Source of the DNA: an uncultured Prevotellaceae bacterium
GTDB taxonomy: Bacteria; Bacteroidota; Bacteroidia; Bacteroidales; Bacteroidaceae
Length of the DNA stretch: 64,000 nucleotides
Assembly: GCA_902786565.1 (NCBI GenBank)
Contig: CADACW010000009.1
Location: 34,294-98,293 of the forward strand
Direction: 5' to 3'
In this document: positions 43,253 through 52,587 of the stretch, in pieces
How the letters are laid out: each line of letters begins with the position of its first letter
Position numbering within the stretch: the first letter of the stretch is position 1
Notes under the pieces: generated by a model
Told to the model about the DNA's origin: nothing
Seen by the model: only the letters and a program-made list of their open reading frames with translations
Database searches by the model: none
Made by a program: the position numbers and the translations under genes

Positions 43253-45617
43253 ACCCTGCAACTTTGGTGCCAACTTGCAGGCGTTTGCATCAAGCAACTA
43301 TTTCCAGTCACTTGGCCACGATGTGTACATCATCAATTATTTGCGCGACTCTGACAAAAATTATGTCAAGACCATTCCTTCTGTGCAATATAAGGCACAC
43401 AGTGACTTTGTCAACCTCCGGTTACGACTGACCGAGGAAGCACGAACAGAGGAACAACTTTGCAAAATAGTAGAGGACTATTCTTTCGACCTAATTGTCA
43501 TCGGGGCTGATGCCGTATGGCGCCAGTCGAAGGACTGTAAAATTTTCTTTGCAGAATGGCTTTTCAGCCATGAGAGCATTGCTCATACCCCTGTCGTGTC
43601 TATGTCAGCAGCTCACATGGGAAGTGGATTCGGCAATCTCGACAAGCAACAGAGACATGTCTACGGCAGCTGTCTGATGAAGTTCAAATACATTTCTGTC
43701 AGAGATTCGTGGACGCGGAGTGTCATACTTCATGATTTGCTTAACTCAAATAGTTTCCCCGTCCACATCACTCCTGACCCCGTTATTGTTTTAGACCGCT
43801 TCATTACTGATAAGTGGCAGTCAAATGGCGTGTCGCCGAAGAAGTATTATCTGATGACCCTCCCATGCGACTGGGGAAAAAGCAAACGTAGTGGTGCCAT
43901 ACGTAAGTTATGGTTCCGACACTTCAAGAACATTGTCAATAAGGCGGGCTACCAACTAGTAGAGTTACCATTGCCAGAAGGCACATCGGGTATGCCATTC
44001 GATGTCACCGTATTTTACCCAACAGACCCTGTCCAGTGGTATTTGTGGATTAAAAATGCCAAGGCTTTCATAGGTTTGCGTTTTCATGCCATCATGTCTG
44101 CCATTACTGCTGGTGTTCCCTTTTTCAGTATTGATTCCTATGGTGCCCCTCCCTCTAACAAGTTACTTCTGCAAGAGGTGATAACCCCCAAAAAGTCTGT
44201 TTATCCGCATGACACAGAAAGCAAAATCTATCATCTACTGAAGGGTACAGCCTTTGAATCTTTCAGAATCCCTGCATATCTGGAAAGTCAACGTCCGTCA
44301 GTACTGTTCAAAAAAGTTGAGGGCGTAAAGATTGCCGACATTGAAGCCCTGCGCAATCAGATGCAGCAGCAGTTTATGTCAGCAATGAAAAAAATGCTTA
44401 CGGTGGTGCAAGGTCGCCAGCGTTCTATTCTCAAATTAGGTGACAAATGTACTGGGTGTTTCGCCTGTTATAATGCCTGTTCTGCACATGCTATCAGCAT
44501 GGATGAGGACGATGAGGGATTCTATATGCCAAATATCAATACAGACTTATGCGTTGATTGCGGGAGATGCGATAAGTCATGCCCACAAATCTCGCAAGGT
44601 GATTACCATTCCACTCAGAAGGCATACTATGGATACGCGACCGATGAGGAGCTAAGAAAAAGCAGCTCTTCAGGAGGCTTGTTCAGCATCTTTGCACAAG
44701 ATGTTATTGGCAAGGGGGGGAAAGTTTACGGAGCAGCTTTTAACTTTGAAGACAACATCCGCCTGGAGTGCCAATCTGCGGCGAAGATAATGGAGCTAAG
44801 ACCACTCTTGAAATCTAAATATGTTCAAAGTTATATCGGAGAAGCTTTCATCAGCATTAAGAAAGAACTGGCTGAAGGCAAACAGATACTGTTTTGCGGT
44901 ACACCTTGTCAGGTGGACGGACTAAGAAGATACTTAGGACGTGACGTTCCCAATCTCATCACTATTGATTTTGTATGTCACGGTGTTCCGCCTATGTCAA
45001 TGCTGAGAAAACATCTTGAAATGTTGGGCATAAGTCACGCCAACCAGATTGATTTCAGGCCAAAGAAAAGGTCTTGGGTTGATGATATAGTCATTAAATA
45101 TGATGGTGACAAGACTTATGTGGAGGGTTGGAAATATGATGCCTTCTACAATTGCTTTATGAATTATGGCAATCTCCGACGCTCTTGTTACAACTGTCAT
45201 TACTGCAATGGCCAACGAGCTGCAGACATCACTATTGCTGACTTTTGGGGGTATCGTCAATACGATGAAACTATATATGACCCGAAAGGGCTCTCCCTGA
45301 TTCTTACCAACACTCAGCGTGGACAGACTTTTGTTGAATCAGCCACTTTGGCATCAACTATATGTGCCATGAGGGAAATAGCCCCCAAATATGCTGAATA
45401 TGTCTACATGAGAAAACGACAAGGAAAAAACGGATATGACATTGAAAAGAGAAACCAGCTGTTTGGAGATATAGAGACTTCTGATTACAGAGAGGCTGTC
45501 AAAAAAAATGGTTTCCTCATTCGGAAAAGTTTTAAGGAGAAGGTCAAAGAAAGACTGCGGAATTCGATTGGTGTCATTTTCTTGCCTAAACCGTTTCTCT
45601 CTTATATTCAGCAATAG
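43224..45617 (+). CDS. Fusion: polysaccharide pyruvyltransferase plus FrhB-like ferredoxin/F420-hydrogenase-beta domain
   Basis: 797 residues. N-terminal ~365: pyruvyltransferase of the CsaB/WcaK type, with GILTFHRPCNFGANLQAFA at the start, FDLIVIGADAVWR, YISVRDSWTRS and FIGLRFHAIMSAITAGVP. Residues 405-455: a two-cluster ferredoxin, cysteines 409, 412, 415, 419 and 443, 446, 449, 453. Residues ~470-760: FrhB-type domain (SSSSGGLFSIFA, LFCGTPCQVDGLRRYLG, DFVCHGVPP, RRSCYNCHYCNGQRAADITIADFWG). Separate genes for the two halves are commonly neighbours in polysaccharide loci; here they are one chain. Predicted to add pyruvate ketal and to perform a flavin/Fe-S redox step on a sugar; the second part is inference. 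Confidence 0.88.
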   Translation: MKIGILTFHRPCNFGANLQAFASSNYFQSLGHDVYIINYLRDSDKNYVKTIPSVQYKAHSDFVNLRLRLTEEARTEEQLCKIVEDYSFDLIVIGADAVWRQSKDCKIFFAEWLFSHESIAHTPVVSMSAAHMGSGFGNLDKQQRHVYGSCLMKFKYISVRDSWTRSVILHDLLNSNSFPVHITPDPVIVLDRFITDKWQSNGVSPKKYYLMTLPCDWGKSKRSGAIRKLWFRHFKNIVNKAGYQLVELPLPEGTSGMPFDVTVFYPTDPVQWYLWIKNAKAFIGLRFHAIMSAITAGVPFFSIDSYGAPPSNKLLLQEVITPKKSVYPHDTESKIYHLLKGTAFESFRIPAYLESQRPSVLFKKVEGVKIADIEALRNQMQQQFMSAMKKMLTVVQGRQRSILKLGDKCTGCFACYNACSAHAISMDEDDEGFYMPNINTDLCVDCGRCDKSCPQISQGDYHSTQKAYYGYATDEELRKSSSSGGLFSIFAQDVIGKGGKVYGAAFNFEDNIRLECQSAAKIMELRPLLKSKYVQSYIGEAFISIKKELAEGKQILFCGTPCQVDGLRRYLGRDVPNLITIDFVCHGVPPMSMLRKHLEMLGISHANQIDFRPKKRSWVDDIVIKYDGDKTYVEGWKYDAFYNCFMNYGNLRRSCYNCHYCNGQRAADITIADFWGYRQYDETIYDPKGLSLILTNTQRGQTFVESATLASTICAMREIAPKYAEYVYMRKRQGKNGYDIEKRNQLFGDIETSDYREAVKKNGFLIRKSFKEKVKERLRNSIGVIFLPKPFLSYIQQ

Positions 45618-45696
45618 TCCATCTGGAAATGGGGAAAGCCATACTTGCCAGACCTGTGAAATCGATACTAAGCACAGGGAAAAAATAGACATTTTC

Positions 45697-45728
45697 TTTG
45701 GCTCTTTCGACGGAAATGTATACCTTTG
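45697..45728 (+). promoter_or_regulatory. Internal consensus promoter before the first acyltransferase gene
   Basis: TTTG (45697-45700), 20 nt, TACCTTTG (45721-45728); ATG at 45746. Confidence 0.75.
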
Positions 45729-45745
45729 CAAAAAAATAATTTGCG

Positions 45746-46441
45746 ATGGAACGATTCTTCAATATTGGCATCGATCTGACATACCCTCTGAAATTTGCCT
45801 GGCGGGTATTGCAGAGCATAGTGCTCAAGCGACAAAATGTAAACATCTCGCCTTTGGCCCGCTGGAACAGAAGTACTGACTTTGGTGGGCACAACACCAT
45901 CGGGGCTGGTGTGCGAATAGGTTTCTCGCTTGTAGGACGTTTCACTTATATCTGCGACGGTTGTGACTTGTCACTTTGCAAGATAGGTAGTTTTTGCAGC
46001 ATTGCCAACGGAGTGAAGGTTGTTCGCTATCGGCATCCCGTTGCAACATTCGTGTCCACATCTCCCGTATTCTTCAGCACATTGAAGCAATGTGGAAAGA
46101 CCTTTGTCAAAGAAAACTTGTATGAAGAGCAATTGCTGGTGGAAGGCTATTCAGCCATTATCGGCAACGATGTGTGGATAGGCGAAGACGTGAAAATCAT
46201 TGAGGGAGTGAAGATTGGAAACGGAGCCATCGTGGCCGCAGGGGCCGTGGTTACCAAAGACGTTCCTCCCTACGCCATCGTGGGAGGCATTCCCGCCAAG
46301 GTCATACGATACCGTTTCACAGAAGAGCAAATAGCATATCTGCAACAGTTGCAATGGTGGAACAAAGGCAATGAATGGTTAGAAGAACATGCCCAGAAAT
46401 TTACTGATATCGAAACTCTAATGAACAGCGTAAGAATATGA
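45746..46441 (+). CDS. Hexapeptide-repeat acyltransferase (xenobiotic/CatB-like fold)
   Basis: 231 residues. Left-handed beta-helix hexads run from ~45 to ~195: [25 protein letters not shown], then [51 protein letters not shown], the last part being the hallmark end of this family. Such enzymes O- or N-acetylate sugars in surface polysaccharides. Its stop overlaps the next glycosyltransferase start (ATGA). It has its own promoter, so transcription does not rely on the upstream genes. Confidence 0.9.
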   Translation: MERFFNIGIDLTYPLKFAWRVLQSIVLKRQNVNISPLARWNRSTDFGGHNTIGAGVRIGFSLVGRFTYICDGCDLSLCKIGSFCSIANGVKVVRYRHPVATFVSTSPVFFSTLKQCGKTFVKENLYEEQLLVEGYSAIIGNDVWIGEDVKIIEGVKIGNGAIVAAGAVVTKDVPPYAIVGGIPAKVIRYRFTEEQIAYLQQLQWWNKGNEWLEEHAQKFTDIETLMNSVRI

Positions 46442-47592
46442 AAACAGCAATTATCTGCGTCGCTTATAATCGTGCCGACAGTCTGCAAAGGCTGCTGACA
46501 TCACTTGAACAGGCATGCTATCCGGAAACTGCTACCCTCATCATTTCCATTGACAAAAGTGATACCGATGCCGTAGAGAAAATGGCAGAAGACTATCATT
46601 GGCCCCATGGTGATTTGCGTATTGCGAAGCACGACAAGAATCTTGGCCTGCGCCAACACATGCTGTCGCTGGGAAAATACTACGATGAGTTTGATGCTCT
46701 TATCGTCTTGGAGGACGATGTCACGGTAGCCACATCGTTCTATTATTTTGCCTGTGCCTGCGTTGAAAAATATTTCGGCAACGAAGACATTGCGGGCATC
46801 AGCCTTTACAGTTTCTCTACCAACTACCATACCTTTCTGCCTTTCTCTCCCGCAAAGTCACAACATGATGTCTACCTGATGAATTGCGCTCAGTCTTGGG
46901 GCGAAGTGTGGATGAAACCACAATGGGAAAAGTTTATCAAGTGGTACGAATGTCATTCAGACAACTTCAATCTTGAGTATTTGCCACAATCGCTAAACCA
47001 GTGGCCAAAGTCTTCCTGGCTAAAATACCATACTCGCTACTGCATCGAAGAGAACAAATATTTTGTCTATCCCTACGCCTCAATGTCGACCAACAACGTT
47101 GACCCAGGAGAGAATTATCACGGGCCCATCGACACAATTTTCCAGGCTTCGCTACTTGCCTCGCTGCAAACCAACTTCCGATTGCCAGATGCCAACAAGG
47201 CCGAAATCAGATACGACGGATTCTTCCAGCCCAAATTCTTAGGCCGGCATCTTGGCATCGCAGAGGGCGATGAACTGTGCGTCGACTTATTCTCCGACAA
47301 GCCTGCCTGCCTGTATCGTCATTATCTTCTTTCCAATCGGTCTCTGCCATACAAGGTCATCAAATCTTTCGCACTACATTTGCGCCCTATCGAAATGAAC
47401 ATCATCACTCAGCGGGAGGGAAATGAGATATGGCTCTACGACACCACCGTTAGTGCTCCTGCACCCAAGGCCCCCGCCCGCTACCTGGCCTATGCATATT
47501 TCTACCAAAAAGGATTCTACAAGATCCGCACCATGATTGGGGCACGCCAGATTTTGCATCTCCTCTTTGGGCTGGCTAAGTCCAAGCTCTAA
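46438..47592 (+). CDS. Glycosyltransferase, GT-A fold (GT2/GNT-I-like)
   Basis: 384 residues. [22 protein letters not shown] opens the GT-A fold; [34 protein letters not shown] carries the metal-binding acid cluster (LEDD). [15 protein letters not shown] after it resembles bacterial GNT-I-like transferases. The C-terminal third has no recognisable motif. Translationally coupled to the acyltransferase gene by an ATGA overlap. Sugar donor unknown. Confidence 0.82.
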   Translation: MKTAIICVAYNRADSLQRLLTSLEQACYPETATLIISIDKSDTDAVEKMAEDYHWPHGDLRIAKHDKNLGLRQHMLSLGKYYDEFDALIVLEDDVTVATSFYYFACACVEKYFGNEDIAGISLYSFSTNYHTFLPFSPAKSQHDVYLMNCAQSWGEVWMKPQWEKFIKWYECHSDNFNLEYLPQSLNQWPKSSWLKYHTRYCIEENKYFVYPYASMSTNNVDPGENYHGPIDTIFQASLLASLQTNFRLPDANKAEIRYDGFFQPKFLGRHLGIAEGDELCVDLFSDKPACLYRHYLLSNRSLPYKVIKSFALHLRPIEMNIITQREGNEIWLYDTTVSAPAPKAPARYLAYAYFYQKGFYKIRTMIGARQILHLLFGLAKSKL

Positions 47593-47637
47593 CAAGACAA
47601 ACAAGGAACTGATTCTTCAAAACAAAATATACACCCT

Positions 47638-48267
47638 ATGATTTCTTCAAAAAAAGAACTCAAATTCTATATCATGGCTGACAGCATGATGAACAAAGGA
47701 TATTTTACCCCATCAGCAAAACAACGCCTCGTTGACTTGCTGCATCCTGACCCCATTATGCACTACCTCCGCTTTTCGCGCAAAGCCTGGTATTACAAGA
47801 CGAAGAAGAATCCCTTATGGATATACTATTCATGGAGGTGGCAAAAACTGGGAATCCGACTTGGATTTAGCATTGCTTATGATGTTTTCGGCTACGGACT
47901 CGTTGTTCCTCACCATGGCACTATAGTTGTCGGGACAGGAAATCAAATAGGTAACTACGCCGTCTTGTTCACCTCAACATGCATAACAGAAAAACCAAGA
48001 AAGACGATTGGCGATGGGCTGTACTTAAGTACTGGTGCAACCATTACTACGTGTGAGAAACTGGGAAGCAATGTCACAATTGCCGCCAACTCTGTTGTTG
48101 CCAAATCTTTTTCAGAAGAAAATAATATCCTGTTGGCCGGAATGCCAGCCACAGTCAAAAAACAAACGCAACCCTGGTATATACGTGATGGAGCCATTTG
48201 GGAAAGTCGGGTAGAGCGTTGTGAAGAGTTGAGAAAAAAGATGAAACTGTTCAGCCAGACAGACTGA
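47638..48267 (+). CDS. Serine-acetyltransferase-like hexapeptide transferase
   Basis: 209 residues. An N-terminal helical part (DLLHPDPIMHYLRFSRKAWYY) is followed by a short beta-helix: VVPHHGTIVVGTGNQIGNYAVLFTSTCI, then TIGDGLYLSTGATITTCEKLGSNVTIAANSVVAKSF and LLAGMPATV. The 'HhGtIvvg' segment is the active-site region of the CysE/LbH_SAT family; inside a polysaccharide locus it more likely acetylates a sugar than serine. Begins 45 nt after the previous gene. Confidence 0.85.
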   Translation: MISSKKELKFYIMADSMMNKGYFTPSAKQRLVDLLHPDPIMHYLRFSRKAWYYKTKKNPLWIYYSWRWQKLGIRLGFSIAYDVFGYGLVVPHHGTIVVGTGNQIGNYAVLFTSTCITEKPRKTIGDGLYLSTGATITTCEKLGSNVTIAANSVVAKSFSEENNILLAGMPATVKKQTQPWYIRDGAIWESRVERCEELRKKMKLFSQTD

Positions 48268-48313
48268 AAACAAAACATATTTATGCTAATTGTTTTGTTT
48301 TGCCCCTCATTTC

Positions 48314-48344
48314 TTTGTAGTTCAAAATAAACTTTGTATCTTTG
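48314..48344 (+). promoter_or_regulatory. Internal consensus promoter before the GT2 gene at 48362
   Basis: TTTG (48314-48317), 19 nt, TATCTTTG (48337-48344); ATG at 48362, 17 nt later. Confidence 0.75.
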
Positions 48345-48361
48345 CATACTAATTCGGGGAT

Positions 48362-49276
48362 ATGAAGAAAATTGCTGCCATACTAACGGTGTTCAACAGA
48401 CGCGAAAAGACAATTTCCTGTCTGCAGCACCTGTTTGAGGCATTACAAACATACAATCAAGCCACTTCAGACGGAATAGTGCTGTCAGTCTTCCTCACCG
48501 ACGACGGCTGCACCGACGGAACTGCCGATGCCGTCAGGGCAGCTTTTTCAGATAAGGACATACACATTCTGCAAGGCACTGGCTCGCTGTTCTGGGCAGG
48601 CGGCATGCGTTTGGCTTGGCAGGCAGCCATCGACACGAAGACTCCATGGGACTACTACTTGTTGTTGAACGACGACACTTATATCTACAACAACGTGTTC
48701 AAACAGCTGTTTGACGCTGACGATTACGGCTACAAACAGACGGGCAGGCACGGTCTGTCATCGGGAATCACTTGCCAGCCAGGCCATCCAGAGGAGACTT
48801 CCTATGGAGGAGTAAAGTTTGCAAGTAAGGCAAAAGGGCGTTTCACACTGGCCGAGCCTTCTGGTGTACCTCAAGCCGTCGACTCCACCCACGCCAATAT
48901 CCTTCTTGTGCATCATGAAGTGGTTGCAGAGATAGGTATTTTTTATAAGGGCTACCGCCATGGCGAGGCTGACATGGATTATTCTATGGCATGCAACCGC
49001 CACCATCTGCCGGTTTACGTCACAGCCCAGGTGTGTGGAGAGTGCGAGTTCGACCATGATTCTAATAAAGGGGAGATTGAACGGCTGATGAAAATGACAT
49101 TTGCAGAACGCAAAGCATACGTAAACGCCCCTACTCACTCAGATTATGATTATCTGCTTCATATTCGCCGGAACTTGCCATTACGTTATCCCTTAGCTCG
49201 CCTTATGCGCACTATACGACTGTATTTTCCAAAATTGTATTATAGAATCACTCACTTAAGAGGAATATATAAATAA
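48362..49276 (+). CDS. Glycosyltransferase family 2 (rhamnosyltransferase-like)
   Basis: 304 residues. KIAAILTVFNRREKTISCLQHL is the family start; VFLTDDGCTDGTADAVRAAF the nucleotide loop; GTGSLFWAGGMRLAWQAAI, LLNDDTYIYNN (DD metal site) and YRHGEADMDYSMACNRH the acceptor/base region. This pattern is close to GT2 rhamnosyltransferases with the 'NLFWAGGM' stretch. It has its own promoter and is 8 nt ahead of wecB. Confidence 0.9.
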   Translation: MKKIAAILTVFNRREKTISCLQHLFEALQTYNQATSDGIVLSVFLTDDGCTDGTADAVRAAFSDKDIHILQGTGSLFWAGGMRLAWQAAIDTKTPWDYYLLLNDDTYIYNNVFKQLFDADDYGYKQTGRHGLSSGITCQPGHPEETSYGGVKFASKAKGRFTLAEPSGVPQAVDSTHANILLVHHEVVAEIGIFYKGYRHGEADMDYSMACNRHHLPVYVTAQVCGECEFDHDSNKGEIERLMKMTFAERKAYVNAPTHSDYDYLLHIRRNLPLRYPLARLMRTIRLYFPKLYYRITHLRGIYK

Positions 49277-49284
49277 CCATCGAA

Positions 49285-50439
49285 ATGAAAAAGATAATGC
49301 TGGTCTTCGGCACACGGCCAGAAGCAATAAAGATGGCCCCCTTGGCCATAGAACTGAAAAAGAACAATGCAGATTTTGAGACCATAGTCTGTGTAACAGG
49401 GCAGCACCGGGAGATGCTGGACCAGGTGCTGCGCATCTTCGACATCCAGCCCGACTTCGACCTGAACATCATGAAGCAGGGGCAGGACCTGTATGACATC
49501 ACGGCACGTGTGCTGACCGGCATGCGCGACGTGCTCTGCAAGTGCAAGCCCGACGTGGTGCTGGTGCACGGCGACACCACCACGTCGACGGCAGCAGCCC
49601 TGGCCGCCTTCTACCAGCAGATTCCCGTGGGGCATGTAGAGGCGGGGCTGCGCACCCACAACATCTACAGCCCCTGGCCCGAAGAGATGAACCGCCAGTT
49701 GACGGGGCGCATTGCCACTTACAACTTTGCGCCCACAGCCCTGTCGGAAAAGAATCTGAGGGAAGAGCATGCACACGGCAAGATATATGTCACCGGCAAC
49801 ACGGTGATTGATGCGCTGCACATGGTGGTGGCCAAGCTGAAGGGCGACAAGGCACTGGCCGACGAGCAAGCCAAGGTTCTGGCCAAAGCAGGATACGACA
49901 TCGGCCGCCTTGACCAAGGCCGGCGCCTGATACTGATTACCGGCCACCGGCGCGAGAACTTTGGCGAGGGGTTCATCAGCATGGTGACGGCTATGAAGGA
50001 CTTGTCGGAGAAATATCCAGATGTGGACTTTGTCTACCCCATGCACCTCAACCCCAACGTGCGCAAGCCCATCCACCAGGTGTTCGGCGAGGATTTGACG
50101 GTCTGGCCCAATTTCTTCTTCATCGAGCCGCTTCAGTATCTGGAGTTTGTGTATCTGATGGAAAGATCGCACATCGTGCTCACCGACAGCGGGGGCATAC
50201 AGGAAGAGGCTCCCGGACTGGGCAAGCCCGTGCTGGTGATGCGCGACACAACCGAAAGGCCCGAAGCCTTGGAGTCAGGGACCGTACATCTGGTGGGAAC
50301 AGATTACAACAAGATAATGAGCGAGGTGAGCACCCTGCTCGACAACGCCGAAGCATACCAGCGGATGAGCCAGGCCGTGAACCCCTACGGTGACGGCAAA
50401 GCTTGCCAGCGGATTGCCAACATCCTAAAATCAGAATAA
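49285..50439 (+). CDS. wecB: UDP-N-acetylglucosamine 2-epimerase (non-hydrolysing)
   Basis: 384 residues, standard length. KIMLVFGTRPEAIKMAPL, VVLVHGDTTTSTAAALAAFY, VGHVEAGLRTHNIYSPWPEEMNR, LITGHRRENFG, and TDSGGIQEEAPGLGKPVLVMRDTTERPEA are diagnostic. It makes UDP-N-acetylmannosamine for surface polysaccharide. It is clearly more GC-rich in third codon positions than the genes just before and after it, so it may have a different history from its neighbours. It shares the transcript with the GT2 gene before it (8-nt gap). Confidence 0.97.
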   Translation: MKKIMLVFGTRPEAIKMAPLAIELKKNNADFETIVCVTGQHREMLDQVLRIFDIQPDFDLNIMKQGQDLYDITARVLTGMRDVLCKCKPDVVLVHGDTTTSTAAALAAFYQQIPVGHVEAGLRTHNIYSPWPEEMNRQLTGRIATYNFAPTALSEKNLREEHAHGKIYVTGNTVIDALHMVVAKLKGDKALADEQAKVLAKAGYDIGRLDQGRRLILITGHRRENFGEGFISMVTAMKDLSEKYPDVDFVYPMHLNPNVRKPIHQVFGEDLTVWPNFFFIEPLQYLEFVYLMERSHIVLTDSGGIQEEAPGLGKPVLVMRDTTERPEALESGTVHLVGTDYNKIMSEVSTLLDNAEAYQRMSQAVNPYGDGKACQRIANILKSE

Positions 50440-50444
50440 TCAAG

Positions 50445-51530
50445 ATGATGCCACATATTGTTCTCATAGACGACTGTTTCCCCATCAACACCCGGAACCG
50501 GAAAATTCTCAGTTCCCTGGCCGAGCATTACGGGAAAAACGCAACACTGTCTGTCATAACATGGGACAGAAACGATGATTACAAGGAAAAATTAGAAGGG
50601 TACTACGTCTACAAGAAGGCTTCCGAATATGGAAACAAGACACGAAAGCTGTTGAACCTTTGGGGATACCGCCAATTCTGTCACACGACAATAAATAGCT
50701 TACAACCAGATGTGGTCATAGCCTCACACTGGAACAATCTGATGATGGTTCCAAGGCTAGACCGCCGACGTCAAATGCTCATCTATGAAAACTTGGACGT
50801 TCCCACCGAGTCATACGTTCTGAGGAAGACCACTACGGCTCTTGAGCACTGGCACATGCGGCGTGTGGACTTGACCATCCATGCCTCGCGTTTCTTCACC
50901 AAGCTATACTCCCCACAGATAAGGCAGCTGATTCTTGAGAACAAGCCTGCTTTTCCTGTTCCGCCTCCCCAAGAATATGCCACCCACCAGCCCCTCCGTG
51001 TAGCTTTTATCGGTTTGCTGCGCTATCGCGACATCTCCAAAGTCTTAATAGACGCCATTCGTGACGACAGCCGTTTCCAGTTGTATTTTCATGGCGATGG
51101 ACACGCCAAGCAGTATCTGGAAGAATGTGCTGCCGGGGCGTCAAACATTTTCTTTACCGGCCGATATGCGTATGAAGACGTGGCCAAGCTCTATCAGCAG
51201 ACAGACGTTGTATGGGCAGCCTATCCCAACAAAGACTTTAATGTGGTCTACGCCATATCCAACAAGTTCCATGAGTCACTCTCATTCGGCATTCCCACCG
51301 TCTATGCCGACAAGACGTGTCTTGGCGACTTTGTGGTGGAAAACCATATTGGCATGGCCGTCGACCCCTACTCGGAGGATGCGGTAAAAGGGCTACTTGA
51401 GCATATTGTGTCACATCAGGACGACCTTCGGAAAATGGCCCAGGACATGCGGACATTTGGACAGAGGCAAACCACCTGGAAAGAAGATTTCAGCAAAGTC
51501 ACACAGGCCATCGATAGATTTTTCACATAA
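50445..51530 (+). CDS. Glycosyltransferase, GT-B fold (GT4-like)
   Basis: 361 residues from the ATG at 50445 (a second ATG follows at once). Start MMPHIVLIDDCFPINTRNRK; the second Rossmann domain carries LRVAFIGLLRYRD, FHGDG, NIFFTGRYAYEDVAKLYQQTDVVWAAYP and the donor-binding FHESLSFGIPTVYAD. The longest frame would start inside wecB and is discarded; this start lies 5 nt past the wecB stop. Donor sugar unknown. Confidence 0.82.
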   Translation: MMPHIVLIDDCFPINTRNRKILSSLAEHYGKNATLSVITWDRNDDYKEKLEGYYVYKKASEYGNKTRKLLNLWGYRQFCHTTINSLQPDVVIASHWNNLMMVPRLDRRRQMLIYENLDVPTESYVLRKTTTALEHWHMRRVDLTIHASRFFTKLYSPQIRQLILENKPAFPVPPPQEYATHQPLRVAFIGLLRYRDISKVLIDAIRDDSRFQLYFHGDGHAKQYLEECAAGASNIFFTGRYAYEDVAKLYQQTDVVWAAYPNKDFNVVYAISNKFHESLSFGIPTVYADKTCLGDFVVENHIGMAVDPYSEDAVKGLLEHIVSHQDDLRKMAQDMRTFGQRQTTWKEDFSKVTQAIDRFFT

Positions 51531-51534
51531 AAGT

Positions 51535-51565
51535 TTGACATTCTCAATTTTAATGCGTATCTTTG
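51535..51565 (+). promoter_or_regulatory. Internal consensus promoter before the last GT2 gene; decides its start
   Basis: TTTG (51535-51538), 19 nt, TATCTTTG (51558-51565). Any start upstream of about 51572 would not be on this mRNA. Confidence 0.75.
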
Positions 51566-51591
51566 CACATTGGAATTTGGAGAAACTAAAA

Positions 51592-52392
51592 ATGACAACC
51601 GGAAAGACTTCTTCTACGGAAATGCATAACAAGGCTTTCAACGAAGGTCTCGTGTCAATTATTATGCCAATGTACAATTCCGCTCCGTTTGTCCGTGAAG
51701 CCATTGAATCGGTATTGGCGCAGACTTATACTAACTGGGAGTTGCTGATTATTGACGATGCATCAACAGACAAGTCTTTAGAAATTGCCCAAGAATACTC
51801 CAGCGCTAATCCAAAAATCCGTGTCTTGCATAATGACAGGCCCATTAAGATGCCGTCGGCCCCAAGAAATGTTGGGGTGCAGGCTGCCAATGGGCGGTAC
51901 ATTGCCTTTCTTGACAGTGACGACCAATGGTTCCCTCAAAAGTTAGAGCAGCAGCTGCCTCTATTTGCTGACAAGAGGATAGCAATTGTCTATTCCAACT
52001 ATGAGAAAATTGACGAAAAGAGCACAAGGGCTAACAGAGTAGTTGCAGCGCCTCCATTTGCCACTTACGACTCATTACTTCAGGGAAATGTCATTGGAAA
52101 CCTTACCGGCATCTATGACACGGACAAAGTTGGCAAAGCCAATATCCAGAATGTCCACCATGAGGACTACGTCATGTGGCTGTCCATTCTCAAAAAGGGC
52201 TATATTGCCCGGAATACTGAGACGACCTTGGCTGCCTATAGGGAAACCTCACGTTCAGTTTCTTCAAATAAGTTGAAGGTCACTGCATGGCAATGGGATA
52301 TTTACCGAAAGGTAGAACACCTGTCTCTTTTGCGTTCCGTCTACAATTTTGTTTTCTACGCTATTAAGGCTTTTCGGAAAAGCCTGATTTAG
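51592..52392 (+). CDS. Glycosyltransferase family 2, last gene of the polysaccharide locus
   Basis: 266 residues. GLVSIIMPMYNSAPFVREAIESVLAQTYTNWELLIIDDASTD is the GT2 core start, then APRNVGVQAANGRYIAFLDSDDQWFPQKLE with the metal-binding DSDD, and HHEDYVMWLSILKKG (ED motif). The open frame extends 65 codons further upstream, but that stretch overlaps the previous gene and the promoter at 51535-51565; ATG 51592 is the first sensible start. A bidirectional terminator follows at 52534. Confidence 0.92.
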   Translation: MTTGKTSSTEMHNKAFNEGLVSIIMPMYNSAPFVREAIESVLAQTYTNWELLIIDDASTDKSLEIAQEYSSANPKIRVLHNDRPIKMPSAPRNVGVQAANGRYIAFLDSDDQWFPQKLEQQLPLFADKRIAIVYSNYEKIDEKSTRANRVVAAPPFATYDSLLQGNVIGNLTGIYDTDKVGKANIQNVHHEDYVMWLSILKKGYIARNTETTLAAYRETSRSVSSNKLKVTAWQWDIYRKVEHLSLLRSVYNFVFYAIKAFRKSLI

Positions 52393-52533
52393 GCTCCCTC
52401 GCCTTTTTCCAGCCGAACAGCGCCTCTCAGACACAGTCCGGATATGGGACGCCGCCAAATGGTGTGCCGATAAGAGCAGCAGAAACGGAAAGTAAAACAA
52501 TCTCATCGTGGCGGTCTTCATTTAAAGAACTAA

Positions 52534-52563
52534 AAAAGCCTCCCCTGCTGTGGGGAGGCTTTT
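52534..52563 (+). terminator. Bidirectional rho-independent terminator between the polysaccharide locus and rpsA
   Basis: 12-bp perfect stem aaaagcctcccc / ggggaggctttt with a 6-nt loop, A-rich before and T-rich after, so it works on both strands. The preceding 140 bp (52393-52533) hold nothing I recognise. Confidence 0.9.
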
Positions 52564-52587
52564 ATTTGGCAGATGACAGCAGGGGGC

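Noticed and set aside
52264-52521. An 85-codon - strand frame starting with a signal-like stretch, before the terminator at 52534
   Set aside because: Over half of it is antisense to the last glycosyltransferase gene and the rest matches nothing; the hydrophobic start is probably chance.
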